A program made the translations under genes and the position numbers. Of a DNA stretch of 64,000 nucleotides, positions 52,721 through 61,629 are shown in pieces. Below the pieces are notes generated by a model that was given only the letters and a program-made list of their open reading frames with translations, made no database searches and was not told the DNA's origin. The first letter of the stretch is position 1. Each line of letters begins with the position of its first letter. Source of the stretch: Cybelea sp963824595 (lineage in GTDB: Bacteria > Vulcanimicrobiota > Vulcanimicrobiia > Vulcanimicrobiales > Vulcanimicrobiaceae); assembly GCA_963824595.1 (NCBI GenBank), contig CAWGPY010000003.1, positions 186,001 to 250,000 on the forward strand, in the 5' to 3' direction.

Positions 52721-55700
52721 CCACGGCCTCGGCTTCGCGCACGAGCTCCGCGGAGACGATCGCACTCACCCCGGCCTCGCGCGTCGTCACCCCGAAGATG
52801 CGGTCGGCCATCTCCATCGTCTTCTTGTTGTGCGTGACGATGAGCATCTGCGACCCCGCCGCGAACTCCTTGACCATCGCGCAGAAGCGGTCGATGTTCG
52901 CGTCGTCGAGCGCGGCGTCGACTTCGTCGAGCAGATAGAACGGCGCCGGGCGCGTCGCGATCAGCGCGAAGATCAGCGCCGCCGAGGTCATGGCGCGCTC
53001 GCCGCCCGAGAGCGCGGCCAGCGGCATCGCCTTCTTACCGGGCGGCCGCACCGCGATTTCGATGCCCGTCTCGGAGAGATTCTCGGGCTGCGTCTGCCAC
53101 ATCTTCGCCTCGCCGCCGGCGAAGAGCCGGCCGTACATCGAGGCGAACGCCTCCGACACGGCCGCGAACGTCTCGTTGAACTGCACCTGCGTCTCGCGCT
53201 CGATCTCTGCGATCGACTCGAGCAGCGTCTCGCGGGCCCTGGTCAGGTCGTCGAGCTGCGCGCGCAGGAACTGCTCGCGATCCGCGACTTCCGTGCGCTC
53301 GGCCTCGGCGTTGAGGTTCACGTTCGCCTGCAGCCGCGCGAGCTCGTCGCGCAGACGCGGAAGCTCGTCGACCACCGAGTCGTCATCGCCGCGGTAGCGC
53401 GTCTCGACATCCGCGCACTCCTCGGCGGTCGCGGGATTCTGCGCGAACTGCGACACGAGCATGCCGAGCTCGGCCTCGACCTGCGCCAGGCGAGTGCGCT
53501 GGCGCTCGCCGCCCGCGGCCGTGTCGCGCTCCTCTTGCTCGGCGGCGCGCACGTCGGTTTCGAGCTGCGCCTGTTGCCCGACGAGCGCTTCGCGTTGCGC
53601 GCGCGCCGCTTCGAGCTGTTCGTCGATGGAGACGACGCCTTTGCCCAGCCCGTCGAGGTGCGCGTGCGTCGTGCGCGTCTCCTCGACCAGCGAAACGATC
53701 TGCGCGAGCATCTCCTCGCGCGCCAGCCCGCCGCGTTCGCTGTCTTGATCGAGCATCGCGAGCCGCGCCGAGGCCGCGTCGCGCTCCGCCGCCAGCGCCG
53801 CGGCGTGCTCGCGCAGCTCCGATCCCTGCGCCGTGATCGCCACCTGCGCGCTCTCGGCTCGCGCGATCTCGTCGCGCACGCCGGCGAGTTCGGATTCGAG
53901 CGCGGCGCGCTCTGCGTCTTCGCGCTCGGACTCCGGCTCGATGCCCTCGAATTCGCGCTCCTGCTCGCGCGCCCGCACCGCTCGCGCGCGCAGCTCGGCA
54001 ACGGTCGAACGCGCCGCCTCGAGATCGGCGCGCGTGCGCTCGACCTCCGCACGCAGCGCGCCCTCTTCCGCGCGTACGCCGACGTGCTGCGACTCCGCTC
54101 GCGCCTGCCGCTCGCGCGCGGCGTCGCGCGCGCCGATCGCGGCTTCGGACCGCACGTGCGCCGCGTGCAATACGCGCTCGGCTTCCGCGAGCTTCTCGCG
54201 CATGCCGACCAGCGCTTCGCGCAGCGTCGCCGCTTGGAACCGGCGGGACAGAATCGAGCGCTCGCGTTGGAAGCGTCCGCCGGTGATCGCGCCTCCGCCG
54301 GTGATCTGCTCGCCGCCCAGCGTGACGATCGTGTCGCGCAGGCCGCGCCCGCGCACCAGCTCGATGCCGGTTTCGAGTGCCGTCACGATCAGCACGTTGC
54401 CCACGAGGAAATTGACTATCCCCTCGAAGCGCGGCGCGGTGCGCACGAGCGTGTGGGCGTAGCCGATCACGCCGGGCACGTCCTCGATCGGCTTCTCGAG
54501 CTGCCGGCCCTCGCGGCGGGCGAGGGTGTCGAGCGGCAGGAACGTCGCCCGCCCCGTCTGCGTGCGGTTCAGGAACTCCACGCAGCGCTCGGCGTCCTCC
54601 GACGTCGCGGTGACGACGTTCGAGAGCCGCGCGCCGAACGCCACGTCCAACGCGCGCGCGTAGCGCTCGTCGGTCGTGATGAGGTTGGAGACGATGCCTT
54701 CGATGCCGGTCAAGTCGCCGCGCTGCCACGCCTCGACGATGGCGCGCGTGCCGGGGACGTGGCCCTCGAGCGAGTTCTCGAGCTCCTCGATCGTGTGCAG
54801 CCGCGACTCGGCCGCCCTCACTTCCACGGAGTGGTCGCGCGCCGCGGCCGTTGCGCGAGTGACGTCTTCGTGCGCGAGCGCCGCTTCGCGCGTGGCGTCC
54901 TCGGCGCGTCCGCGCGCGTCGAGCAGCTCTTCCTCGCGCAGCTCGGCTTGGCGCGCGCGCTCGGCGTGCCGGTGCGCGGCGGCGCCGGCGGCGATTTCGA
55001 GCGCTTCCGCCCGTTCGCGCGCGGCGCGCTCTTCCGATTCCAGCCGCTCGGCTTCCGCCCGCAGGCTGCCGGCGTTCGCGCGCCGTTCGGCCTTGCGGGC
55101 CGCGTGCCCGACGGCCGCAGTCTCGACCTCGCGCAGCCGCGTGAAGACCGAGTCGAGGTGCGAGCGAGCCTGCGCGAGCGCCGTCTGCGCCGCGAGCTCG
55201 CGCTCGCGCGCGGCGTCGATCTCCCGCGCGAGCGGCTCGAGGCGCTCCTGCAACCCGGCGATGGCGCCCGCGAGCGACGCCCGCTCCTGTTCGACGCGCG
55301 CGGCGTCCTGCGACGTCTGCGTCGACTGGCGCTCGAGCGCCTCACGCCGAGCCAGCGCCGCGGCGTATTGCGCCTCGATACGCGCCAGGTCGCCGCGTTT
55401 GCCCTGCGCTTGCGCGCGCAGCTCCTCGAGCTGCAGCTCGCAGCGATAGACCTGCGTTCGCACTCGCGCCAACTCCTCACCGAGCGCGGCCGCCTTCGCG
55501 GCGGAGTCGCCGCGCAGCTGTTCGTTCTTCGCGGACTCTTCGCGCAGCGACTCGCACTCCGCGCGGCGCGTCGCGCTGGCGCGCAGATAGCCGAGGATCT
55601 CCAGGTCGCGCACGCGAGCGATCACGCGGCGGTAGCGGCGCGCCCGGCGCATCTGCGTCTCGAGCTCGGGGATGCGCCGCGCGAGCTCGGCGATGAGATC

Positions 55701-56276
55701 GCTGACGCGAATCGCGTTCTGCTCGGTGCGTTCGAGGCGCCGCAGCGACTCGTGCTTGCGGGCGATGAACTTTCCGATGCCCGCGGTCTCCTCGAAGAGC
55801 GCCCGGCGCTCGACCGGCTTGCTGCTGAGGATCGCGTCGATCTGACCCTGCGAGACGATCGCGTACGATCCGGGGCCCAGGCCGCTGCCCATCAGCAGGT
55901 CGACGATGTCGCGCAGACGCACCTGCGCGCGGTTGATGAAGTATTCGCTCTCGCCCACGCGATAGGCGCGCCGCGTGATCTCGACTTCCGCGAACTCGAT
56001 CGGGAGTCTTCGATCGGCGTTGTCGAAGGCGACCGAGACCTCGGCGAGGCCGAGCGGTTTGCGCGTCTCGTTGCCCGAGAAGATCACGTCTTCGAGGCGC
56101 CCCGAGCGCAAGCTCTTGGTGGACGTCTCGCCCAACACCCAGCGAAACGCGTCGACGAGGTTCGACTTGCCCGAGCCGTTGGGCCCGACGATGGCCGTGA
56201 TGCCGTCGCCGAACTCGAGCACCGTCGGCTCGGCGAACGTTTTGAATCCGAACGAGCGGATGCGCTTGAGCTTCAT
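52713..56276 (-). CDS. smc: chromosome segregation protein SMC
   Basis: The condensin ATPase, 1187 residues. The N-terminal Walker A is AIVGPNGSGKSNLVDAFRW (about residues 29-47). Two long coiled coils flank a hinge (DLTGIEGIVSNLITTDERYA, RCVEFLNRTQTGRATFLPLD). The ABC signature LSGGERAMTSAALIF lies at residue 1089 and Walker B FYLLDEVDAALDD at 1113. Coiled-coil arms are very rich in Arg, Glu and Ala. It is coupled by ATGA to rnc, the familiar rnc-smc arrangement. scpA and scpB are not seen here. Confidence 0.97.
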   Translation of the reverse strand: MKLKRIRSFGFKTFAEPTVLEFGDGITAIVGPNGSGKSNLVDAFRWVLGETSTKSLRSGRLEDVIFSGNETRKPLGLAEVSVAFDNADRRLPIEFAEVEITRRAYRVGESEYFINRAQVRLRDIVDLLMGSGLGPGSYAIVSQGQIDAILSSKPVERRALFEETAGIGKFIARKHESLRRLERTEQNAIRVSDLIAELARRIPELETQMRRARRYRRVIARVRDLEILGYLRASATRRAECESLREESAKNEQLRGDSAAKAAALGEELARVRTQVYRCELQLEELRAQAQGKRGDLARIEAQYAAALARREALERQSTQTSQDAARVEQERASLAGAIAGLQERLEPLAREIDAARERELAAQTALAQARSHLDSVFTRLREVETAAVGHAARKAERRANAGSLRAEAERLESEERAARERAEALEIAAGAAAHRHAERARQAELREEELLDARGRAEDATREAALAHEDVTRATAAARDHSVEVRAAESRLHTIEELENSLEGHVPGTRAIVEAWQRGDLTGIEGIVSNLITTDERYARALDVAFGARLSNVVTATSEDAERCVEFLNRTQTGRATFLPLDTLARREGRQLEKPIEDVPGVIGYAHTLVRTAPRFEGIVNFLVGNVLIVTALETGIELVRGRGLRDTIVTLGGEQITGGGAITGGRFQRERSILSRRFQAATLREALVGMREKLAEAERVLHAAHVRSEAAIGARDAARERQARAESQHVGVRAEEGALRAEVERTRADLEAARSTVAELRARAVRAREQEREFEGIEPESEREDAERAALESELAGVRDEIARAESAQVAITAQGSELREHAAALAAERDAASARLAMLDQDSERGGLAREEMLAQIVSLVEETRTTHAHLDGLGKGVVSIDEQLEAARAQREALVGQQAQLETDVRAAEQEERDTAAGGERQRTRLAQVEAELGMLVSQFAQNPATAEECADVETRYRGDDDSVVDELPRLRDELARLQANVNLNAEAERTEVADREQFLRAQLDDLTRARETLLESIAEIERETQVQFNETFAAVSEAFASMYGRLFAGGEAKMWQTQPENLSETGIEIAVRPPGKKAMPLAALSGGERAMTSAALIFALIATRPAPFYLLDEVDAALDDANIDRFCAMVKEFAAGSQMLIVTHNKKTMEMADRIFGVTTREAGVSAIVSAELVREAEAVVA

Positions 56277-56989
56277 CCTGCGGCCTGCGTCGCGCTGCCG
56301 GCGGCGATCGAACGAAGCGCGGCCTCGGCCGCCGCCTGCTGCGCGGCTTTCTTCGAGAGGCCCTCGCCGCGCCCCAAGATCTGGCCGTTCACGCTGACGC
56401 GCGACTTGAACTCCGGACGCTGCGGCGTGCCGCGGCTGACCTCGCGATAGACCGGCGTCGCGGCCATGTGCTCTTGCGCGTAGTGCTGCAAGCGCGTCTT
56501 GGCGTCGAGCAGAGCTTCCGAGGAGTGGTCTACCTCCTCGACGTGCTGCGAGACGACGAACCGCCGCGCCCGCTCGAGACCGAAGCGAAGGTACAGCGCA
56601 CCGACGAACGCCTCGAACGCGTCGGCCAGCACCGACGCGTTCTCGTCGCCGCCGGCGGCACGCATGCCCGCGCCGAGTTGCATCAGCGCCCCGAAGCCCA
56701 GCCGGTGCGCCGTCCGGGCGAGCTGCGCGTCGTTGACGATCGCGGCCTTACGCTGCGTCAGCAAACCCTCGGGCTCGTCGGGAAAACGCTCGAAGAGCCA
56801 GTCGGCGGCGATGCAGCCGAGGATCGAGTCGCCGAGAAACTCCATGCGCTCGTTCGACGGGCCGCCGTATTCGCGCGCGTGACTCTGGTGAACGAAGGCC
56901 GTTTCGAAGAGACCGAGGTCGTTCGCGGACCGCACGCCCGCAAGGCGAAGCAGGGCGCGCAAGCGCCGCCGGTGAGCTTCGCCGCTCAT
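56273..56989 (-). CDS. rnc: ribonuclease III
   Basis: The double-strand-specific RNase of rRNA and mRNA processing, 238 residues. The catalytic domain has the signature NERMEFLGDSILGCIAADWL and DENASVLADAFEAFVGALYL with the conserved Glu and Asp; the double-stranded-RNA-binding domain reads DAKTRLQHYAQEHMAATPVY and GRGEGLSKKAAQQAAAEAAL. One base separates its start from the fabF stop, and it overlaps smc by four. Confidence 0.95.
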   Translation of the reverse strand: MSGEAHRRRLRALLRLAGVRSANDLGLFETAFVHQSHAREYGGPSNERMEFLGDSILGCIAADWLFERFPDEPEGLLTQRKAAIVNDAQLARTAHRLGFGALMQLGAGMRAAGGDENASVLADAFEAFVGALYLRFGLERARRFVVSQHVEEVDHSSEALLDAKTRLQHYAQEHMAATPVYREVSRGTPQRPEFKSRVSVNGQILGRGEGLSKKAAQQAAAEAALRSIAAGSATQAAG

Positions 56990-56990
56990 C

Positions 56991-58256
56991 CTAAACCTTG
57001 CCGAACACGAGCACGCTGTTGTGCCCGCCGAACCCGAACGAGTTCGAGAGCGCCACGCGAATCGGCGCGCGCCGCGCTACGTTGGGCACGTAGTCGAGCC
57101 TGCATTCCGGATCCGGAAACTCGTAGTTCGTCGTCGGCGGCATGACGTCGCGCGCGACCGCGAGGACCGTGGCGACGCCCTCGATTCCGCCGGCCGCACC
57201 CAGCGCGTGGCCGTGCATGGACTTCGTAGAGCTCACGCCGATGTGGTAGGCGTGCTCGCCGAACGTCGTCTCGATCGCCTTCGACTCGGCGGGGTCGCCG
57301 ACCGGAGTGGACGTTCCGTGCGCGTTGATGTAATCCACGTCCTCGGGCTTGATATGCGCGCTCTCGAACGCCCGCGCGAACGCCAGCCGCACGCCGCTGC
57401 CGTCGGGGTCGGGCGCGACCAGATCGTACGCGTCGGCCGACTGGCCGTAGCCCAGCAGTTCGCAGTAGATCTGGGCGCCGCGAGCCTTTGCATGCTCGTA
57501 CTCCTCCAGCACCATGATGCCGGCGCCCTCGCCGAGCACGAAGCCGTCGCGCTCGCGATCGAACGGGCGGCTGGCCCGCGCCGGATCGTCGTTGCGCGTG
57601 GACATCGCGCGCATCGAGCAGAATCCGCCGATCGCGAGCGGCGAAACCGTGGCCTCGCTCCCGCCCGCGAGCATCGCGATCGCATCGCCGTGAGCGACCA
57701 GGTTGTAGGCGGTGCAGATCGAGTCGTTACCGCTGGCGCACGCGCTCGCTGCCGCGAAGAACGGCCCGCGATATCCGTAGGCCATCGAAATATGCGCCGG
57801 CGCGGCGTTGGCCATCAGCATCGGAATGAAGAAGGGCGTCACCTTCGACCACGTTCCGTTCTCGTTGGCCTTGTCGGAGTTGAGCCAGAACGTGATGATG
57901 CCGCCGATGCCGGTGCCGATGACGCCGCCGACGCGCGCCTTGAACTCGTCGTCCGTGGGCAGCTTGGCGTCTTCGATCGCCTCGCGTGCGGCGACGAAGG
58001 CGAACTGCGTGAAGCGGTCCATGCGCCGCGCCTCTTTACGCCCGATCAGCTGCTCGGGATTCCACTCCTTGACCTCGCCGGCGATGCGCGTGACGAAGTC
58101 GCTCGCGTCGAAGGCCGTGATCGGGGCGATGCCCGACTCGCCGGCGATCAGGCGCTTCCAAAAGTCTTCGCGGGTGTTACCGATCGGGGTGACTGCGCCA
58201 AGCCCGGTCACGACGACTCGACGGCGGCCGGGCGGCTGCATACTCGAAACGCTCAA
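56991..58256 (-). CDS. fabF: 3-oxoacyl-ACP synthase II
   Basis: Condenses acyl-ACP with malonyl-ACP in fatty-acid elongation. The 421-residue thiolase-fold protein has RRVVVTGLGAVTPIGNTRED, the catalytic cysteine in FAAASACASGNDSICTAY (about residue 173) and the two histidines in YINAHGTSTPVGDPAE and SSTKSMHGHALGAAGGIEG. The start may be TTG at 58256 or ATG at 58241. acpP, usually just upstream of fabF, is absent; the neighbour there is divergent. Confidence 0.95.
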   Translation of the reverse strand: MSVSSMQPPGRRRVVVTGLGAVTPIGNTREDFWKRLIAGESGIAPITAFDASDFVTRIAGEVKEWNPEQLIGRKEARRMDRFTQFAFVAAREAIEDAKLPTDDEFKARVGGVIGTGIGGIITFWLNSDKANENGTWSKVTPFFIPMLMANAAPAHISMAYGYRGPFFAAASACASGNDSICTAYNLVAHGDAIAMLAGGSEATVSPLAIGGFCSMRAMSTRNDDPARASRPFDRERDGFVLGEGAGIMVLEEYEHAKARGAQIYCELLGYGQSADAYDLVAPDPDGSGVRLAFARAFESAHIKPEDVDYINAHGTSTPVGDPAESKAIETTFGEHAYHIGVSSTKSMHGHALGAAGGIEGVATVLAVARDVMPPTTNYEFPDPECRLDYVPNVARRAPIRVALSNSFGFGGHNSVLVFGKV

Positions 58257-58334
58257 AACTTCAGCAAGTTACGGCGGGCTCCGGGTGCTTCCCCGCCGAG
58301 TAAAACGCGCAACCGCCTTCGAACCCAAGCACGC

Positions 58335-59321
58335 GTGAGCACACGCGCCGAGTTCCTGGCGGTCGCGGCGGTCGCCCCGGCCGTCGGCGGCTTCCCGCCG
58401 TCGCTGCAAAAACCGCCGATGCTCGAGCGCGGCGACCGAGTGGGCCTCATCGCGCCGGCCTCGCCGCCGGAGGGCGACGACGTCGCACGCGCGGTCGCGA
58501 ACGTCGAGAGCCTCGGGCTGGTCCCGGTCCTCGGGCGCTACGTCCACGAGCAGTACGGCGGTTACCTCGCCGGAAGCGATGCGCTGCGCGCCGCGGACTT
58601 CAACGCGATGGCGCGCGACCCGCGCATCCGGGCGATCGTCGCGATTCGCGGCGGCTACGGGACGATGCGGATCCTCTCGGCGCTCGACTACGCGGCGCTC
58701 GCCGGCGATCCCAAGATCGTGATGGGATTCTCCGACATGACCGCCGTCCTCAACGCGGTCGCGGTCCGCAGCCGGCTCGTGACGTTTCACGGACCGGTGG
58801 GAGCGCACGGCTCGTCGTGGAGCGGCGCCGCCCGTTCCTACTTGGAGGCCGCGCTCTTCTCGACCGAGCCGCAGCGCCTGCGGATCGACGGCGCCACGAT
58901 CGTCGCCGGCCGAGCCGTGGGGCGCTTGGCGGGGGGCAACCTGTCGCTGGCCGCCGCCCTGGCCGGCACCTCCTACGCCATCCCGGCGGCCGGCGCGATC
59001 CTGTTCCTCGAAGAGACCGAGGAGGAACCCTACCGGATCGACCGGATGCTCACCCAGCTGGCCCTGGCCGGCGACCTGGCGGCTGCCCGCGGCATCCTAT
59101 TCGGGCAGTGCACGAAGTGCGGGGGACCGGGCCCCACCCGGACCGCCCCGGAAGCGATCGCGGAACGCCTGCGCAGCGCCGGGCGCCCGGCGGCGGCGGG
59201 GGCGCCGATCGGCCATATTCCCCGGCAGTGGGTGCTGCCGATCGGCGTCCGGGCCGAGCTGGACGCCACGAACGGCACGCTCGTCACGATGGAAGCCGCT
59301 TGCGGGCCGCCCCGGCGCTAG
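58335..59321 (+). CDS. LD-carboxypeptidase, peptidase family S66
   Basis: A serine peptidase for murein tetrapeptides (or microcin-type substrates), 328 residues. N-terminal region: MLERGDRVGLIAPASPPEGD; RAIVAIRGGYGTMRILSAL; the family GxSD motif is GFSDMTAVLNA (Ser133); Glu is in GAILFLEETEEEPYRIDRML and His in PIGHIPRQWVLPIGV. A hydrophobic N-terminus (EFLAVAAVAPAVGGFPP) may be a signal or twin-Arg-like leader, hinting at export. Start at GTG 58335, divergent from fabF. The rpmH promoter lies over its last codons. Confidence 0.88.
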   Translation: MSTRAEFLAVAAVAPAVGGFPPSLQKPPMLERGDRVGLIAPASPPEGDDVARAVANVESLGLVPVLGRYVHEQYGGYLAGSDALRAADFNAMARDPRIRAIVAIRGGYGTMRILSALDYAALAGDPKIVMGFSDMTAVLNAVAVRSRLVTFHGPVGAHGSSWSGAARSYLEAALFSTEPQRLRIDGATIVAGRAVGRLAGGNLSLAAALAGTSYAIPAAGAILFLEETEEEPYRIDRMLTQLALAGDLAAARGILFGQCTKCGGPGPTRTAPEAIAERLRSAGRPAAAGAPIGHIPRQWVLPIGVRAELDATNGTLVTMEAACGPPRR

Positions 59322-59328
59322 CTATAAT
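59300..59328 (+). promoter_or_regulatory. housekeeping-type promoter for the rpmH operon
   Basis: TTGCGG at 59300-59305 and a consensus TATAAT at 59323-59328, separated by 17 bases, lie across the end of the LD-carboxypeptidase gene. Initiation near 59335 would give a leader of about 50 bases with AAAAGGGA before the rpmH ATG. It is the best sigma-70-like match I found in the window. Confidence 0.7.
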
Positions 59329-59384
59329 CAGGGGCTGTCTGCCACCAAGGGTGTGGGACACTACTCTTCGCTAAAAGGGACGCT

Positions 59385-59519
59385 ATGAAGCGGACGTACC
59401 AGCCGCACAATCGCCGGCGCAAACGAGTGCACGGCTTTCTCGAACGCATGCAGACCAAGGCCGGCCGTAAGGTCCTGGCGCGCCGCCGCAAGAAGGGGCG
59501 TCATCGCCTCACGGTCTGA
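59385..59519 (+). CDS. rpmH: 50S ribosomal protein L34
   Basis: A 44-residue, strongly basic ribosomal protein: it starts MKRTYQPHNRRRKRVHGFLE, continues MQTKAGRKVLARRRKKGRHR and ends LTV. Length and pattern match L34 exactly. AAAAGGGA precedes the ATG, and the stop overlaps the rnpA start (TGATG). The classical L34-RnpA pairing confirms the call. Confidence 0.98.
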   Translation: MKRTYQPHNRRRKRVHGFLERMQTKAGRKVLARRRKKGRHRLTV

Positions 59520-59848
59520 TGCGCCGTTTTCAGAGCCTGCGCCGTCAAGCGGACTTTGCCCGCTTGCGGCGTCAAGGGCGGCGCACCGCGACCAAAAGTC
59601 TCATCGTTTACCGCACTAACGTGCTCGCCGGCGATCGATTATCGCTGGCCGGCTTCACGGTAAGCAAATCGATCGGAAAGGCCGTCATCCGCAATAAGAT
59701 CCGCCGCCGGCTGGCGGCAATCGTCCACGAGGCCCTCGCGCACCGCCCGGCGATGCGTCTGCTCTTCGTGGCGCGTCCGCCGGCGTCGACCGCCGGCTAC
59801 GCGGACCTGCGCGCCGAGGTGACCTCGGCCCTCGGGACGGCGGAGTAG
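59519..59848 (+). CDS. rnpA: ribonuclease P protein component
   Basis: The protein partner of RNase P, which matures tRNA 5' ends. It has 109 residues, mostly basic: SLRRQADFARLRRQGRRTAT, and the RNR-type motif GKAVIRNKIRRRLAAIVHEA. It follows rpmH with a one-base overlap and precedes yidD by five bases. The RNA subunit (rnpB) is not in the window. Confidence 0.95.
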   Translation: MRRFQSLRRQADFARLRRQGRRTATKSLIVYRTNVLAGDRLSLAGFTVSKSIGKAVIRNKIRRRLAAIVHEALAHRPAMRLLFVARPPASTAGYADLRAEVTSALGTAE

Positions 59849-59853
59849 TCCGC

Positions 59854-60081
59854 GTGCGGCTCGCGCTGATCGGCCTGATCCGGCTCTATCAGCTCGTCGT
59901 GTCGCCGCTCTTCCCGCGGTCGTGCCGGTTCTACCCGACCTGTTCGCACTACGCCGCCGCCGCCGTTGCCGAGCACGGCGCGTGGAGGGGCGCGCTGCTC
60001 GCGGTCGCGCGTTTGGCGCGCTGTCATCCGTGGAATCCCGGTGGCGTCGACCTCGTTCCCGACCGAGGTAAAGGAACCTAA
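59854..60081 (+). CDS. yidD: membrane protein insertion efficiency factor
   Basis: A 75-residue protein with the YidD signature: LIRLYQLVVSPLFPRSCRFY, PTCSHYAAAAVAEHGAWRGA and CHPWNPGGVDLVPD, with three conserved cysteines. It helps YidC-dependent insertion and is encoded directly before it. The start is a GTG at 59854. Confidence 0.95.
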   Translation: MRLALIGLIRLYQLVVSPLFPRSCRFYPTCSHYAAAAVAEHGAWRGALLAVARLARCHPWNPGGVDLVPDRGKGT

Positions 60082-60083
60082 TC

Positions 60084-60956
60084 TTGCACCTGCTGCTCGC
60101 CACGTCGTGGCTCGACCCCATCGTCAACGTCCTCTCGGGGATCGTGATGGCGATCGACAAGCCGGTCGGCAATCTCGGTTGGAGTCTCGTCATCCTGGCG
60201 GCGTTCATCCGCATGATCTTCTGGCCGCTCAACACCGCGCAGTTCAAGGCGTTTCTGGCGATGCAGAAGATCGCCCCGCTGATCAAGCGCGTCCAGGAGC
60301 GCTATAAGGACGACCGCCAGCGCCAGCAGCAAGAGACGATGGCGCTCTACAAGGAGCATCGCGTCAATCCGTTCGCGGGCTGCCTGCCGATGCTGGTTCA
60401 GTATCCCGTCATCATCAGCGTCTACTACGTGGTGATGAACCACAAGCAGCTGTTCGAAAACCAGAACTGGCTGTGGATCGGAACCTCGATCGCCCAGGCG
60501 TCGCCCAAGATCCTCGGCGTGCCGATTCTCGCCGCGAGCCTTGCGCACGCCGACTTGATTCTGATTCTGCTCTACGCGCTGTCGATGTATTTCAGCGTGC
60601 GCTACGTCAGCATGCCGGCCACGGATCCACAGCAAGCCCAGACGCAGCGCATGATGGCCGTGATCTCGCCGGTCATGCTGGGCTTCCTCGGGTGGCGCTA
60701 TAACTGGCCGTCGGCCATGGTGCTCTACTGGTTCGCCTACAACATGTTCACGATGGCGCAGCAGTTCTATCTGCTGCGCCGCTACCACCAACCGCTCGCA
60801 CTGATCGACAGCGAGCACGTCATCACCGACGACGCGTCGGGCGCGGCCGCCCTGCAGTCCGGAGCGCCGAAGGGCGCGCCGAGCGGCAACGGCGTGGCGA
60901 AGCCGAAGCAGGCGCGCAACTCGCGGTCCAAGCGAAAGAATAAACGAGGCGCATAA
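60084..60956 (+). CDS. yidC: membrane protein insertase YidC/Oxa1 (short form)
   Basis: Inserts and folds inner-membrane proteins, including Fo subunits. Of 290 residues, five or so hydrophobic segments are visible: LGWSLVILAAFIRMIFWPLN, CLPMLVQYPVIISVYYVVMN, ADLILILLYALSMYFSVRYV, and WPSAMVLYWFAYNMFTMAQQ. It lacks the large periplasmic P1 domain of proteobacterial YidC and has a basic tail (KQARNSRSKRKNKRGA) that may bind ribosomes. A TTG at 60084 is the likely start. It is unusual in a diderm, where the long form is common. Confidence 0.95.
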   Translation: MHLLLATSWLDPIVNVLSGIVMAIDKPVGNLGWSLVILAAFIRMIFWPLNTAQFKAFLAMQKIAPLIKRVQERYKDDRQRQQQETMALYKEHRVNPFAGCLPMLVQYPVIISVYYVVMNHKQLFENQNWLWIGTSIAQASPKILGVPILAASLAHADLILILLYALSMYFSVRYVSMPATDPQQAQTQRMMAVISPVMLGFLGWRYNWPSAMVLYWFAYNMFTMAQQFYLLRRYHQPLALIDSEHVITDDASGAAALQSGAPKGAPSGNGVAKPKQARNSRSKRKNKRGA

Positions 60957-60965
60957 AGACTCTCC

Positions 60966-61568
60966 ATGCTCTACGAAGACGATTTCGAGTTCGAAGAACA
61001 GCCCTCCGACATCCGCGATCGCACGATCGGCGGGGGCGGACGCCGCGGCGGCGGCACCCGACGGCCGCGCGAGCCGCGGCGCGGCTCCCCGTCGCGCGGC
61101 GCGCAAGCCGAAGTGCCCGAGGACGCGAAGCCCGCACACGATTTACTGCGAGAAATCCTCGAAAAGATGGGCGTCGGCCCCGTCGACATCCATTACATCA
61201 GCCGCACCGAGGGCGAGTATCTCGAGGTCAGCGGCCCGAACCTCGGAATGCTGATCGGACGCCACGGCTACACGCTCGAGGCGCTCAACCTGCTCTTCAA
61301 CAACTCGTTCAATGCGGGCGTTCGCTCGAACCGGCGCTACTACACGATCGACGCCGAGGGCTACCGCGCGCATCGTGCCGATCAGCTCAAACACCTCGCG
61401 CTGGCGACGCAAGATCGCGCCGTGCGCGACGGCAAGCCGCAGAAGCTCGAGCCGATGCTGCCGTCGGAACGCAAGATCGTCCACCTCGCGCTCGCGAACT
61501 CCGAGCTCGTGCGAACCGAGTCGGAGGGCGAAGAGCCCGAGCGCCGCGTCGTCATCTTTCCCCGTTGA
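60966..61568 (+). CDS. khpB: KhpB/Jag RNA-binding protein (KH and R3H domains)
   Basis: A 200-residue RNA-binding protein. After a Gly/Arg-rich stretch (residues about 25-50) comes a KH-type domain, GPNLGMLIGRHGYTLEALNL (GxxG loop), and an R3H-like region (SNRRYYTIDAEGYRAHRADQ ... MLPSERKIVHLALANSELVR). The N-terminal Jag domain is shortened compared with Bacillus. It is the usual partner gene downstream of yidC. Its last codons form one arm of a hairpin (61560-61584). Confidence 0.93.
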   Translation: MLYEDDFEFEEQPSDIRDRTIGGGGRRGGGTRRPREPRRGSPSRGAQAEVPEDAKPAHDLLREILEKMGVGPVDIHYISRTEGEYLEVSGPNLGMLIGRHGYTLEALNLLFNNSFNAGVRSNRRYYTIDAEGYRAHRADQLKHLALATQDRAVRDGKPQKLEPMLPSERKIVHLALANSELVRTESEGEEPERRVVIFPR

Positions 61569-61612
61569 GCTGCGCTCAACGGGGTCCCCGTTTGAGCTGA
61601 CGCTCGGCGGGG
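61560..61612. repeat. tandem hairpin repeat between khpB and mnmE
   Basis: A perfect 11-bp stem with TGC loop, CCCCGTTGAGC and GCTCAACGGGG (61560-61584), is followed directly by a degenerate second copy, CCCCGTTTGAGC and GCTCGGCGGGG (61586-61612). The first arm contains the khpB stop codon. No T tract follows, so it is not a standard terminator; it may be a REP-like element or an mRNA-stabilising structure. Confidence 0.6.
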
Positions 61613-61629
61613 GCCGCCGGGCCTCCACA

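Noticed and set aside
52626..56450. Plus-strand 1274-codon open frame opposite smc
   Set aside because: It is an antisense shadow of smc: the sense strand has all SMC motifs, and this frame shows none of any family.
57021..58334. N-terminal extension of the LD-carboxypeptidase frame
   Set aside because: It is antisense to fabF and Arg/His-rich; the family starts near MLERGDRVGL, so a GTG at 58335 suffices.
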